Shown: positions 9,583 to 18,312 of the stretch, one piece after another | Layout of the letters: each line of letters begins with the position of its first letter | Numbering within the stretch: the first letter of the stretch is position 1 | Source: DATBJJ01 sp963750915 | GTDB taxonomy: Bacteria > Acidobacteriota > Vicinamibacteria > Vicinamibacterales > 2-12-FULL-66-21 | Assembly: GCA_963750915.1 (NCBI GenBank) | Contig: CAVVSF010000008.1 | Location: 124,001 to 188,000, forward strand | Length of the DNA: 64,000 nucleotides | Direction: 5' to 3' | The notes under the pieces: model-generated | Databases searched by the model: none | What the model was told of the DNA's origin: nothing | What the model saw: only the letters and a program-made list of their open reading frames with translations | Made by a program: the position numbers and the translations under genes

Positions 9583-10014
9583 TTACTGGACGTTGACCGA
9601 AATCTGCTTCGGCTTGCTCTCTTCGCGCCGCGGCAGCCGAATCGTCAGCACGCCATCCTTGTAGACGGCCGCGATCGCCGAGGCATCGACGAAGTCCGGC
9701 AGCGTGAACGCGCGCGCGAACGCGCCGTACCGCCGCTCGAGTCGGCGGACCTGCCCCTTCTCGACCGATTCCTCCTGCCGGCGTTCGCCGCTCACCGTGA
9801 GGACGCCGTTCTCGAACGCGACGTTGATGTCTTCCTTCTTGACGTCGGGCAGCTCGGCCTTGATTACCAGCTCATCGCCCTCGGTCTCGTAGATGTCGAC
9901 CGCCGGGACCCAGGCGCGAGTGCCTTCCGAGTGGAGGTCTGAAAACAGCCGGTTCAGTCGATCGAACTCGAGCGCCGCAAGATCACCCATCGGATTCCAT
10001 CGAACAATTGCCAT
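9583..10014 (-). CDS. Hsp20/alpha-crystallin family small heat-shock protein
   Basis: 143 aa ATP-independent holdase chaperone. It begins MAIVRWNPMGDL, a start common in bacterial Hsp20. The alpha-crystallin domain spans about residues 38-135, with AELPDVKKEDINVAFENGVL, FARAFTLPDFVD and the closing YKDGVLTIRLPR, which holds the consensus GVLTIxLP. A perfect AGGAGG ends six bases before the ATG, and a strong promoter and 5'UTR hairpin precede it. It is divergent from a second Hsp20-type gene. Confidence 0.95.
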   Translation of the reverse strand: MAIVRWNPMGDLAALEFDRLNRLFSDLHSEGTRAWVPAVDIYETEGDELVIKAELPDVKKEDINVAFENGVLTVSGERRQEESVEKGQVRRLERRYGAFARAFTLPDFVDASAIAAVYKDGVLTIRLPRREESKPKQISVNVQ

Positions 10015-10031
10015 TGCTTGCCTCCTGATGA

Positions 10032-10048
10032 CGGGAGCCGCGCTCCCG
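10032..10048 (-). promoter_or_regulatory. Stable hairpin in the hsp20 5'UTR just before the ribosome binding site
   Basis: CGGGAGC-N3-GCTCCCG is a perfect 7-bp stem in the leader transcript; it ends about five bases before AGGAGG. A second self-complementary stretch, TTCG-TGAA-CGAA, lies between it and the -10 box. The position suggests an mRNA stability or thermosensor element; inference only. Confidence 0.5.
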
Positions 10049-10068
10049 AAAATTCGTTCACGAAGACT

Positions 10069-10097
10069 AATGTAGTCTATCAGTGCGTCAGTGTCAA
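10069..10097 (-). promoter_or_regulatory. Sigma-70-type promoter of hsp20
   Basis: On the minus strand a consensus -35 TTGACA (10097-10092) is 17 bases from TACATT (10074-10069). The surrounding 10050-10140 is distinctly AT-rich for this genome. An imperfect inverted repeat (AGTGTCAATA/TATTAGTCACT) overlaps the -35 and could be an operator. Confidence 0.7.
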
Positions 10098-10234
10098 TAA
10101 TATTTTATGCGTATTAGTCACTCATATTATTCGAACAGCATCCTTCCAGCGCAAGTCGCTGGAAATCACGGGTTTGCCCTCCCGCTGGCTTCCTCGCCCT
10201 GTCACTGCAGCCTCGGCGGGATTAGAATGGCTCG

Positions 10235-10699
10235 GTGTCACCCCTCTACTTCCAGCGGCGCGAGCTGGCGGGCCTGGCCGAGGCGGGCGAGCTCAGTCCC
10301 GAGCTGCGAGCGTTCCTCGATTGGCTCGACGCGACCGCGCCAGGCGCGCCGCCGGCCGAGTACCGTCCGCCCGTTGACGTCATCGAGACGGCCACCGCCA
10401 TCGAGATCGTCGCCGACCTCCCCGGCGTCACTTCCGACACCTTGCGCGTGGTCTACACCAGGGGCGCGGTCGTGATTGCCGGACGAAAAGCCGCACCGGG
10501 CTGTGAACATCGCGGCGCGACGTTCCATCTCGCGGAGCGCACCTTCGGTCGATTCGCGTGCGTCATCCGACTCGCGACGGCCGTCGACGGCGGGCGCGGC
10601 CAGGCGACGCTCGCGGCCGGCGAGCTGCGGGTGCGTCTCCCCCGCACCGACGAGCGCCGCGGCCGCGACATCACGATCACGGTGGAGGCGGCTTCGTGA
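10235..10699 (+). CDS. Divergent Hsp20-like protein
   Basis: 154 aa from a GTG start. The core about residues 45-150 matches the alpha-crystallin domain: PVDVIETATAIEIVADLPGV, VYTRGAVVIAGRK, FHLAERTFGRFACVIRL and GELRVRLPR. It differs from ordinary Hsp20 in its N-terminal LYFQRRELAGLAEAGEL segment and shorter IxI tail. It is divergent from the first Hsp20 gene and overlaps the phosphodiesterase gene by GTGA, so it is probably coupled to it. Confidence 0.8.
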   Translation: MSPLYFQRRELAGLAEAGELSPELRAFLDWLDATAPGAPPAEYRPPVDVIETATAIEIVADLPGVTSDTLRVVYTRGAVVIAGRKAAPGCEHRGATFHLAERTFGRFACVIRLATAVDGGRGQATLAAGELRVRLPRTDERRGRDITITVEAAS

Positions 10700-11544
10700 C
10701 TGTCTCGCCGGCGCAGATGCAGATCCTCTTCATCGGCGACATCTTCGGCAAACCTGGGCGCGAGATTGCGCGCCGGGCGATTCCGGCGCTGGTCGAGCAG
10801 CGCGGCATCGATTTCGTCATCGCCAACGTCGAGAACTCCGCTGCCGGATTTGGCGTGACCGGCGACATCGCCCAGACGATTCTCAGCTACGGCGTCGACG
10901 TCATGACGTCGGGCAACCACATCTGGGACAAGAAAGAGGTCCTCGAGTACATCCCGCGCGAACCGCGGCTGCTGCGGCCGGCGAACTTTCCCGCCGGCGT
11001 CCCCGGCCGCGGCTCGTACGTCGGCCGCACGCGTACCGGCGAGCCGGTCGGCGTCCTCAACCTGATGGGCCGTGTCTTCATGACACCGATCGACGATCCC
11101 TTCGCTGTCGCGCTCAAGGAGATCGAGGCGTTGAAGGCGAAGGCGCGCGTCATCTTCGTCGACTTCCACGCCGAGGCGACGTCGGAGAAGGTGGCGATGG
11201 GCTGGCACCTCGACGGCCGCGTCACGGCGGTGGTGGGCACCCACACCCACGTCCAGACCGCGGACAACCGCGTCCTGCCCAAGGGGACGGCCTGCCTGAC
11301 CGACTGCGGCATGACCGGGCCGCACGACTCGATCATCGGCGTCACGATCGACGCGGCGCTCGGCCGATTCGTCAACGCGATGCCGGCGAAGTTCGAAGCG
11401 GCCACCGGCCCGGGCCGCCTCAACGCGGTCATCGTCACCGCCGATCCGAGGACCGGGCGGGCGATAGCGATCGAACGCCTCAATCTGTCGGCGGAGCAGG
11501 TCGAGGCGCTCGCCACCGCCACCGCGGCGGCGTCCGAGCGCTGA
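10696..11544 (+). CDS. YmdB-type metallophosphoesterase (TIGR00282 family)
   Basis: 282 aa from the GTG at 10696, which overlaps the upstream stop (GTGA). Metallophosphoesterase motifs are visible: FIGDIFGKPGR, ANVENSAAG, TSGNHIWDKKE, FVDFHAEATSEK and VVGTHTHVQTAD. In Bacillus YmdB is a 2',3'-cyclic nucleotide phosphodiesterase that affects RNase Y-dependent gene expression. In Firmicutes the gene is next to rny; here rny is about 22 kb away in the same window. Confidence 0.92.
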   Translation: MTVSPAQMQILFIGDIFGKPGREIARRAIPALVEQRGIDFVIANVENSAAGFGVTGDIAQTILSYGVDVMTSGNHIWDKKEVLEYIPREPRLLRPANFPAGVPGRGSYVGRTRTGEPVGVLNLMGRVFMTPIDDPFAVALKEIEALKAKARVIFVDFHAEATSEKVAMGWHLDGRVTAVVGTHTHVQTADNRVLPKGTACLTDCGMTGPHDSIIGVTIDAALGRFVNAMPAKFEAATGPGRLNAVIVTADPRTGRAIAIERLNLSAEQVEALATATAAASER

Positions 11545-11560
11545 CGCCCGGTCTTGCGTC

Positions 11561-13000
11561 ATGTCCGATCTCTTCTCGCAGCCGTTCGAACCGGATGACG
11601 ACGAGCGCGCGGCCGGAGCCCGGCCGCGGCGCGAGCGGCGCGTCGTCAGCGTCTCGGAACTGACCAGCGCGATTCGCGGGCTGCTCGAGACCGGGCTCGG
11701 CGATGTCTGGGTCGAGGGCGAGATTTCCAACTGCAAGATCTGGAACACCGGCCACATGTACTTCACGCTGAAGGATCGCGGCGCCCAGATCCGCGCCGTG
11801 ATGTACCGATCGGCGGTGCGCTACCTGAAGTTCAAGGCGGATGACGGGCTGCATGTGATCGCGCGCGGCCGGATCGTGGTCTACGAACCGAAGGGCGAGT
11901 ACCAACTGCTCTGCGATCACCTCCAGCCGCACGGCCTCGGCGCCCGCCAGCTCGCCTTCGAGCAGCTGAAGAAGAAGCTGCAGGCGGAGGGCCTGTTCGA
12001 TGCGGCGCGGAAGCGGCCGCTGCCGGCGTTGCCGGGCAAGATCGGCGTCGTGACCTCGCTCGACGGCGCCGCCGTGCGGGACATCGTCAACGTCATCGGC
12101 CGGCGTCATCCGAACGTGCACCTGGTGATCAGGCCGACGCGGGTGCAGGGCGACGGCGCCGGCGCCGATATCGCCGAGGCCTTGCGCAGCATCGCGCGCG
12201 TGCCGGGGATCGACGTCATCATCCTCGCTCGCGGCGGCGGCTCGGCCGAAGATCTGATTCCGTTCAACCAGGAGCCGGTCGCCCGCGCCATGGCGGCGTC
12301 GCCCGTGCCAATCGTGACCGGCGTCGGCCACGAGGTCGATTTCACCATCGCCGATTTCGTCGCCGACCTGCGCGCCCCGACGCCCTCGGCGGCGGCGGAG
12401 ATCGTCGTCGCCGCGAAGGACGAGCTGTTCGCGCGCATCGACCGGCAGGCGCGACGCATGCGGGCGTCGATGGGTGGGCAGATCGGACGGGCGCGAGCCC
12501 GCGTCCACGTCCTGGTCAGCCGCCGCGGTCTGGCGGCGGTGCCGGCGCGGCTGGCGCTCCGCGGCCGCCATGCCGCGGAACTGACGCATCAGCTGCGCCG
12601 TGCTGCCACCGCCGGCCTGGCGCGGCGCGAGCGCGTGTTCCGCGACCTGCGGGCGCGTCTCGAAGCGCGCGAGATCGGCCGCCGGCTGGCCGCGTATCAC
12701 GGCCGTCTGAACGCGGCCGGGAGCCGGCTCGACGCAGCGATGCGCCGGCGCCATGCCGGCGCCAGCGCCAGGCTCGGCGCCCGCGCCGCGCGGCTCGAGT
12801 CGCTGAGCCCGCTCGCGGTCCTGGGCCGCGGCTACGCGGTCTGCTGGAACGAAGATCACACGGCCATCATCCGCAGCGCCGCGGCGGTGCGGCCGGGAGA
12901 CCGCGTCAACGTGACGCTGCTCGAAGGCAGCCTGGCCTGCGACGTCCGGTCCGCGGATGCGGCGCACCGTTCGCCCCAGCCTCCCGATCAGAAATCATGA
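11561..13000 (+). CDS. xseA: Exodeoxyribonuclease VII large subunit
   Basis: 479 aa nuclease subunit that degrades single-stranded DNA from either end. The N-terminal OB fold (SVSELTSAIRGLLETGLGDV, WNTGHMYFTLKD) is followed by the catalytic domain with IGVVTSLDGAAVRDI, the LARGGGSAEDLIPFN motif and GVGHEVDFTIADFVADLRAP, then a long Arg/Ala-rich coiled coil and the C-terminal LGRGYAV segment. It overlaps xseB by ATGA and opens a tight block running to nadK. Confidence 0.97.
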   Translation: MSDLFSQPFEPDDDERAAGARPRRERRVVSVSELTSAIRGLLETGLGDVWVEGEISNCKIWNTGHMYFTLKDRGAQIRAVMYRSAVRYLKFKADDGLHVIARGRIVVYEPKGEYQLLCDHLQPHGLGARQLAFEQLKKKLQAEGLFDAARKRPLPALPGKIGVVTSLDGAAVRDIVNVIGRRHPNVHLVIRPTRVQGDGAGADIAEALRSIARVPGIDVIILARGGGSAEDLIPFNQEPVARAMAASPVPIVTGVGHEVDFTIADFVADLRAPTPSAAAEIVVAAKDELFARIDRQARRMRASMGGQIGRARARVHVLVSRRGLAAVPARLALRGRHAAELTHQLRRAATAGLARRERVFRDLRARLEAREIGRRLAAYHGRLNAAGSRLDAAMRRRHAGASARLGARAARLESLSPLAVLGRGYAVCWNEDHTAIIRSAAAVRPGDRVNVTLLEGSLACDVRSADAAHRSPQPPDQKS

Positions 13001-13251
13001 CCGACCCGAAGATCACCGACTTCGAATCCGCCCTCGCCGAGCTCGACGCCATCGTCAAGACGCTCGAGGACGGTGACCTGTCGCTCGAGAAATCGCTCGA
13101 GCTCTACGAGCGGGGCGTGCAGCTGTCGCGCTTCTGCCATTCCACCCTCGAAGGCGCCGAACGTCGGATCGAGATCCTCAACGAACGCGGCGAAATCAAG
13201 CCGGCGCCGCCTTCACTCGGCCTCGACGGCGACCCGGCCGCCCGCAAATGA
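12997..13251 (+). CDS. xseB: Exodeoxyribonuclease VII small subunit
   Basis: 84 aa regulatory subunit with the family core FESALAELDAIVKTLEDGDL, SLEKSLELYERGVQL and CHSTLEGAERRIEIL. Start and stop overlap xseA and ispA by four bases each (ATGA), showing translational coupling. Confidence 0.97.
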   Translation: MTDPKITDFESALAELDAIVKTLEDGDLSLEKSLELYERGVQLSRFCHSTLEGAERRIEILNERGEIKPAPPSLGLDGDPAARK

Positions 13252-14189
13252 ACGGCGCGTCCGGCAGCCTCGACCGCTGGCTCGACGCGAAACGCCACAT
13301 CGTCGACGAGAAGCTGTCGCGCTACCTGCCGACGGACGTGCCGGGCGTGCTGGCCGACGCCATGCGCTACAGCGTTACCGCCGGCGGCAAGCGGTTGCGG
13401 CCCATGCTCGTGCTCGCCGCGGCGGAAGCGACCGCCGAGCGTCAGGGCGACGACGTCGATCGCGCGATCGAGCTTGCCCTGCCCGCGGCCTGCGCGGTGG
13501 AACTGATTCACACCTACTCGCTCGTCCACGACGACCTGCCGTCGATGGACAACGACACGCTGCGGCGCGGCCGGCCGACGGCGCACGTCGTCTACGGCGA
13601 GGGCATGGCGATCCTGTCGGGTGACGGCCTGCTGACGGAGGCGTTCGCCCTGCTCGCGCGGGAGCCCGCACCCAGGACGCTGGCGGATGGCGACCTCGCG
13701 CAGCGCCGGCTCGACGCGCTGCTCGCGATCGCCAGCGCCGCGGGCGCGGTCGGCATGGTCGGCGGCCAGGCGCTCGATCTCGCGGCGGCCCAGCCGGGCG
13801 CCTCGCCGCTCGATGCGACGGCGCTGGCCGACATGCACGCGCGCAAGACCGGCGCGCTGATCCGCGGCTCCGCCAACGCCGGCGCGATCATGGCCGGTGC
13901 CGCTGCCGACCTGCGCGCCGCGATCGACGCCTACGCCGAGGCTCTCGGCCTCGGGTTTCAGATCGTCGACGACATCCTCGACGTCGAGGGCGCGTCAGCC
14001 GAGCTCGGCAAGACGGCCGGAAAGGACGCCGCCGCCGGCAAACCGACCTACCCGGCGCTCTTCGGCCTCGCCGAGTCCCGGCGCCTGGCCTCGGATTGCC
14101 GCGATCGCGCCCGCGCCGCGCTGTCGCAGGCGGGACTCGCGGGACAGTTGCCGGCGATCGCCGACTGGGTGATCGGCCGCAGCAACTGA
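13248..14189 (+). CDS. ispA: Polyprenyl synthetase, farnesyl/geranyl diphosphate synthase type
   Basis: 313 aa trans-isoprenyl diphosphate synthase that condenses IPP with allylic diphosphates. First Asp-rich motif in HTYSLVHDDLPSMDND, second in GFQIVDDILDVEG; GGKRLRPML binds IPP. Length and position (xseB-ispA) fit FPP/GGPP synthase; chain length cannot be set from sequence alone. In many bacteria dxs follows; here tlyA follows instead after a 57-base spacer holding a repeat. Confidence 0.93.
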   Translation: MNGASGSLDRWLDAKRHIVDEKLSRYLPTDVPGVLADAMRYSVTAGGKRLRPMLVLAAAEATAERQGDDVDRAIELALPAACAVELIHTYSLVHDDLPSMDNDTLRRGRPTAHVVYGEGMAILSGDGLLTEAFALLAREPAPRTLADGDLAQRRLDALLAIASAAGAVGMVGGQALDLAAAQPGASPLDATALADMHARKTGALIRGSANAGAIMAGAAADLRAAIDAYAEALGLGFQIVDDILDVEGASAELGKTAGKDAAAGKPTYPALFGLAESRRLASDCRDRARAALSQAGLAGQLPAIADWVIGRSN

Positions 14190-14208
14190 GAACCGACAGT
14201 AGTAGGCC

Positions 14209-14240
14209 GAACCCCGAGCCCCGAGCCCCGAGCCCCGAAA
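14209..14240. repeat. Iterated CCCCGAG-type word element
   Basis: Four tandem copies of CCCCGAG/A between ispA and tlyA, preceded by GAA. The same words form long inverted repeats inside the ABC exporter gene at 37080-37177. Confidence 0.7.
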
Positions 14241-14246
14241 CCATCC

Positions 14247-14996
14247 ATGAAAAAGACCAGCCGCCTCGACACGATCCTCGTCGAACGCGGGCTCGCGGCG
14301 TCGCGCGAACGCGCCCGGGCGCTGGTGCTGGCCGGCCAGGTGCGCGTCGACGGGCAGCCGGTCACGAAGGCGGGGGCGCCGATCAAGGCCGACGCCGACG
14401 TCACGCTGCAGACGCCCGACCATCCGTACGTTGGCCGCGGCGGGCTCAAGCTCGCGCACGCGCTCGAGCGCTTCGGCATCGACCCGGTCGGCAGGATCGC
14501 GCTCGACATCGGCGCGTCGACCGGCGGCTTCACCGACGTCCTGCTCCAGCGCGGCGCCGTCCGCGTCGTGGCGCTCGACGTCGGCCACAATCAGCTCGAC
14601 TGGCGCCTGCGCAGCGATCCGCGGGTGATCGTCATCGAGGGAATAAACGCGCGGACGCTCACGCCCGACGCCCTGCCCGACGGCAACCGCAGCTTCGGCG
14701 TCATCACGATCGACGTGTCGTTCATCTCCCTGCGCCACATCCTGCCGGTCGTACCGCTGCTGCTTGCCCCCGGCGGCGACGTCGTCGCGCTCGTCAAGCC
14801 GCAGTTCGAGTCGCAGCGAGACGAGGTCGGCAAGGGCGGCATCGTCCGCGACGACCGGGTCCGGCAGCGGGTCGTGGACGAAGTCGTGGCGGCGGCACAT
14901 GCGCTAGGATTGACCCGCGCCGGCATCACCGAGTCACCGATCACCGGCATGGAAGGCAATCGGGAGTACCTGTTGCACCTTACAGCCGCCTCATGA
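14247..14996 (+). CDS. tlyA: TlyA family 16S/23S rRNA 2'-O-methyltransferase
   Basis: 249 aa. An N-terminal S4 RNA-binding domain (RLDTILVERGLAASRERARA, AGQVRVDG) is followed by an FtsJ-like Rossmann methyltransferase with ALDIGASTGGFTDVLLQRGA as the SAM-binding motif and VKPQFESQRDEVGKGGIVRD near the active site. TlyA methylates cytidine 2'-OH in rRNA and in some species makes the cell sensitive to capreomycin. It overlaps nadK by ATGA. Confidence 0.93.
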   Translation: MKKTSRLDTILVERGLAASRERARALVLAGQVRVDGQPVTKAGAPIKADADVTLQTPDHPYVGRGGLKLAHALERFGIDPVGRIALDIGASTGGFTDVLLQRGAVRVVALDVGHNQLDWRLRSDPRVIVIEGINARTLTPDALPDGNRSFGVITIDVSFISLRHILPVVPLLLAPGGDVVALVKPQFESQRDEVGKGGIVRDDRVRQRVVDEVVAAAHALGLTRAGITESPITGMEGNREYLLHLTAAS

Positions 14997-15886
14997 CCGG
15001 TAACCTGGCCCCCATCGCCCGCGTCGGGCTCGTCGCCAAGCACAATCTCGATGCCGCCGCCGGCGTCCTCGCCGAGCTCGCCGGCTGGCTCGACGCCCGC
15101 AACATCGCCGCGGTGTTCGAGAGCCACACCGCGGAGCTCGCCGGCCTGCCGCCGGGACGGCCGACGGCCTCGAGCGAAGATCTGCCGACGGCCTGCGACC
15201 TCATCGTCGTGCTCGGCGGCGATGGCACGCTCATCGGGACCGCCGGCCGCATCGCCCACGCCGGCACGAATGTGCCCATCCTCGGCGTCAACTTCGGCAG
15301 CCTCGGCTTCCTCACCGAGGTCACGCTGCCGGAACTCTTCGAATCACTCGAGTCGGCGCTCGAAGGCGACGCCGAGATCGAGGAGCGCCTCATGCTGCGG
15401 GCGCGGACGCTGCGGCGGGGCGAAGTCTTCACCGAGCGCTTCGTCGTCAACGACGTCGTCATCACCAAGGCGGCGCTGTCGCGCATCATCGATCTGTCGG
15501 TGTCGATCGGCGAGCAGCTGGTGATGCAGGTGCGCGCCGACGGACTGATCGTCGCGACGCCGACGGGATCATCCGCCTATAACCTTGCTGCCGGCGGCCC
15601 GATCGTCCACCCCGAGGTCGACGCGATGGTCATGACGCCGATTGCGCCGCACATGCTGACGAACCGGCCGGTGGTCGTCCCCGCCGATTCCGACGTCTGC
15701 GTCGAGCCGTCGATGAACGGGCAGGAAGAGGTCTACGTCACGTTCGACGGCCAGTCGGGGCACCCGCTGCAGGGCGGCGACGTCATCCGCATCGAACGCG
15801 CCGACCGCACGCTGCGCCTGGTGCGCGCGAGAAAGCGCAACTACTTCGACGTCCTTCGCCAGAAGCTGAAGTGGGGCGCCCGATAA
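14993..15886 (+). CDS. nadK: NAD kinase
   Basis: 297 aa ATP-NAD kinase making NADP. The start is set by the ATGA overlap with tlyA; longer readings are tlyA/ispA shadows. Motifs: VVLGGDGTLIGTAGR (GGDG catalytic loop), VNFGSLGFLTEV, VVNDVVITKAALSRI, VRADGLIVATPTGSSAYNLA and the C-terminal KLKW segment. Last gene of the xseA-nadK block. Confidence 0.97.
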   Translation: MTGNLAPIARVGLVAKHNLDAAAGVLAELAGWLDARNIAAVFESHTAELAGLPPGRPTASSEDLPTACDLIVVLGGDGTLIGTAGRIAHAGTNVPILGVNFGSLGFLTEVTLPELFESLESALEGDAEIEERLMLRARTLRRGEVFTERFVVNDVVITKAALSRIIDLSVSIGEQLVMQVRADGLIVATPTGSSAYNLAAGGPIVHPEVDAMVMTPIAPHMLTNRPVVVPADSDVCVEPSMNGQEEVYVTFDGQSGHPLQGGDVIRIERADRTLRLVRARKRNYFDVLRQKLKWGAR

Positions 15887-15970
15887 GCGGAACTTCTGCC
15901 AACTAGGGCTGGTAGTACTCTCGTACATCGTGTGAAGTGAACCTCTTCTGAGTTGCCGGGAGGAGGCCTC

Positions 15971-18187
15971 TTGCACGTAGTCGTCGGTCGCGCCGCCGTC
16001 GTCTTGGCGGCGCTCATGTTCCTGAACCCGCCGGCGGCCGCCGGCCAGCCTGCCACCTTCTCCGGCCGGGTCGTCGACTCCAGGTCGGGCGCTGCCATCG
16101 TCGGCGCCACCGTTTCGGTTGCCGGTCTGCCGGGCGCGATCACGACCGACGTCGACGGCCGGTTCACGCTCGCTCCGGCGCCGCCGACGCCGTTCCATCT
16201 GGTGGTCGTGATGCCCGGCGGACAGGTCGCCAAGCCGGTGGTCATCGAAAAGATCGACAGCGACCGGACCGTGCAGGTCGACGCGTTCGCCGACGAGTCC
16301 GTCACCGTCCTCGGCGCCGCGCCAAGCATCGATGCCTCGCCCGCCGCCGCGACGACACTCCTGTCGCGACGGCAGCTGGCGACGCGGGCGCCGGAACACC
16401 TGCTGCAGGCGCTAGAGACCGTACCCGGCATCAACCAGGTTTCTGAAGGCCACGCCGCCGTGCCGGCCATCCGCGGCCTCGCCCGCGGCCGGGTGCTGCT
16501 GCTGATCGACGGCGCGCGCGTCACCTCGGAGCGCCGGGTCGGACCGAGCGCGACGTTCCTCGACCCGGCAGTGCTCGAAGGCATCGACGTCGCCCGCGGC
16601 CCGGGATCGGTCGCCTACGGCTCGGACGCGCTCGGCGGCGTCATCTCGATGCGGACGCGCAACGTCGAAGCCAACGCGCCGCTGCGTGCCGGCGGGCAGA
16701 TCAGCGGCGGCGCCGGCGTTCCGGATCGGCGCGGCTCGATCGAAGTCTCGCGCGGCTTCGCGAAGGGCGGCATCCTGGTCCAGGGCCACGCCCGCGGCGC
16801 CGACGACTGGGACAGCCCCGAGGACGGCGGCGAGATTCTGAACTCGGGCTGGAAGGACGGCGGCTTCCTGATCAAGGGCAACCACGTGCTCGGCAGCGGC
16901 GTGCTGACGGCGGGCTGGCAGAGCGACTACGGCCGCGACATCGAGCGGCCGCGCAACAACTCCAACGTCGTGCGCTTCTACTATCCCTGGGAGAACTCAC
17001 ACCGGTTCACGACCGGCTACGCGCTCGGCACCAAGGCCGGCCTGGATCAGATCGAACTCACCGGCTTCCTCGGCACGTTCGAACAGCGAACCGACCAGGA
17101 TCGGTTCGCCACCGCGACCACCGGCCGTAGCATCGAACGGGCGGAAGTCTCGGCCAACGACTTCCACGTCAAGGGCACTGCACAGAAGCAGCTCGCCGGG
17201 GCGCGGCTCGAATTCGGCGTCGACGTCAACGGCCGCTACGACCTCGAAGCGCTCGACATCATCCAGGCCTACGATCTCTCCGGCAACCTCACCCGCGACA
17301 CCGTCAACGTCTCGGTCGAAGATGCGCAGCGGACCGACGTCGGCGCGTTCCTCCAGGCCGACTACGCCATCACCTCGGTGGTCCGCGCCTCGGGCGGCAT
17401 CCGCGCCGACAACGTGACGACCAGCAACACCGGCGGCTACTTCGGCGACCAGTCGACGTCGAACGGCGCGTTCTCCGGCTTCGCCGCCGCCACCGTCGGC
17501 CCGTTCTCCGGCTTCAGCATCACCGGCCAGGTCTCGCGCGGGTTCCGCGACCCGACCTTGTCGGATCGCTACTTCCGCGGCCCGTCAGGCCGCGGCTTCA
17601 TCACCGGCAACCCCGATCTGGAGCCGGAAACGAGCCTGCAGTTCGACGTCAGCGGCCGCTACACGATGGCCCGCTCGCAGATCGGTGTGTCGTTCTACAA
17701 CTACCGCATCGACGATCTCATCGAGCGCTATTCGCCGCAGACCGACTTCTTCTTTTTCCGCAACCGCGGCCGCGGCCGGGTCAAAGGCGTGGAGGTCGAG
17801 AGCCGGACGGATCTCGGTTCGGGCTACTCGCTCGAGCTCGGCTTCCAGATCGGCCGGGGGGAATTGGAGGACGACGGCTCCAACCTCGACGACATTTCTC
17901 CGGACACGTTCCTCGCGCTCGTGCGCAAGGACTTCGGCGAGCGCGCCTACGCCCAGGCCCGGCTGGCATTCTTCGCGGAAGACGATCGGCCGGGTCCGAG
18001 CGAAGTCGTGGCCCCCGGCGCGAACGTCATCGATCTCGCCGGCGGCTACCACCTGACCCGGAACCTGGAGCTGCGCGGCATCGTCCGCAACCTGCTCGAC
18101 GACTCCTACTACGCGAGCCCGGATCCGCGCTGGGTGTGGTCGGCAGGACGGTCGGCGTCGCTGACTCTCGCTGTTGGTTTTGATTGA
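15971..18187 (+). CDS. TonB-dependent outer-membrane receptor with carboxypeptidase-regulatory-like N-domain
   Basis: 738 aa from the TTG at 15971, chosen because GGGAGGAGG ends four bases upstream; a TTG 18 bases earlier would cut into the binding site. Order: signal peptide ending near AAAGQ, a CarboxypepD_reg-like beta domain (residues about 25-100, FSGRVVDSRSGAAIVGATVS), plug (VPAIRGLARGRVLLLIDGAR, GPGSVAYGSDALGGVISM) and 22-strand barrel with the late NPDLEPETS element. The architecture imports scarce ligands using TonB energy. The ligand is not evident. Confidence 0.92.
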   Translation: MHVVVGRAAVVLAALMFLNPPAAAGQPATFSGRVVDSRSGAAIVGATVSVAGLPGAITTDVDGRFTLAPAPPTPFHLVVVMPGGQVAKPVVIEKIDSDRTVQVDAFADESVTVLGAAPSIDASPAAATTLLSRRQLATRAPEHLLQALETVPGINQVSEGHAAVPAIRGLARGRVLLLIDGARVTSERRVGPSATFLDPAVLEGIDVARGPGSVAYGSDALGGVISMRTRNVEANAPLRAGGQISGGAGVPDRRGSIEVSRGFAKGGILVQGHARGADDWDSPEDGGEILNSGWKDGGFLIKGNHVLGSGVLTAGWQSDYGRDIERPRNNSNVVRFYYPWENSHRFTTGYALGTKAGLDQIELTGFLGTFEQRTDQDRFATATTGRSIERAEVSANDFHVKGTAQKQLAGARLEFGVDVNGRYDLEALDIIQAYDLSGNLTRDTVNVSVEDAQRTDVGAFLQADYAITSVVRASGGIRADNVTTSNTGGYFGDQSTSNGAFSGFAAATVGPFSGFSITGQVSRGFRDPTLSDRYFRGPSGRGFITGNPDLEPETSLQFDVSGRYTMARSQIGVSFYNYRIDDLIERYSPQTDFFFFRNRGRGRVKGVEVESRTDLGSGYSLELGFQIGRGELEDDGSNLDDISPDTFLALVRKDFGERAYAQARLAFFAEDDRPGPSEVVAPGANVIDLAGGYHLTRNLELRGIVRNLLDDSYYASPDPRWVWSAGRSASLTLAVGFD

Positions 18188-18308
18188 AGATTGAAGACTG
18201 CAGACTGCAGATTGAGGATTGTCGAGTGCAGATTGTTGATTGGGCCCAAAAATCGACAATCGCCAATCAACAATCCCAATCTTCAATCTTCAGTCTGCAA
18301 TCTGCAAT
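18184..18308. repeat. Word-iterated inverted repeat between convergent genes
   Basis: AT-richer stretch built from repeated words such as GATTGAAGA and GACTGCAGA, with the right half (18250-18308) being an imperfect reverse complement of the left half (18186-18240). It separates the convergent TonB receptor and mltG genes and may form a large hairpin ending both transcripts. Confidence 0.75.
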
Positions 18309-18312
18309 TGCT

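Noticed and set aside
10069..10140. CIRCE or HAIR heat-shock operator upstream of hsp20
   Set aside because: Neither consensus (TTAGCACTC-N9-GAGTGCTAA or CTTGAGT-N7-ACTCAAG) is present; only an imperfect unrelated inverted repeat.
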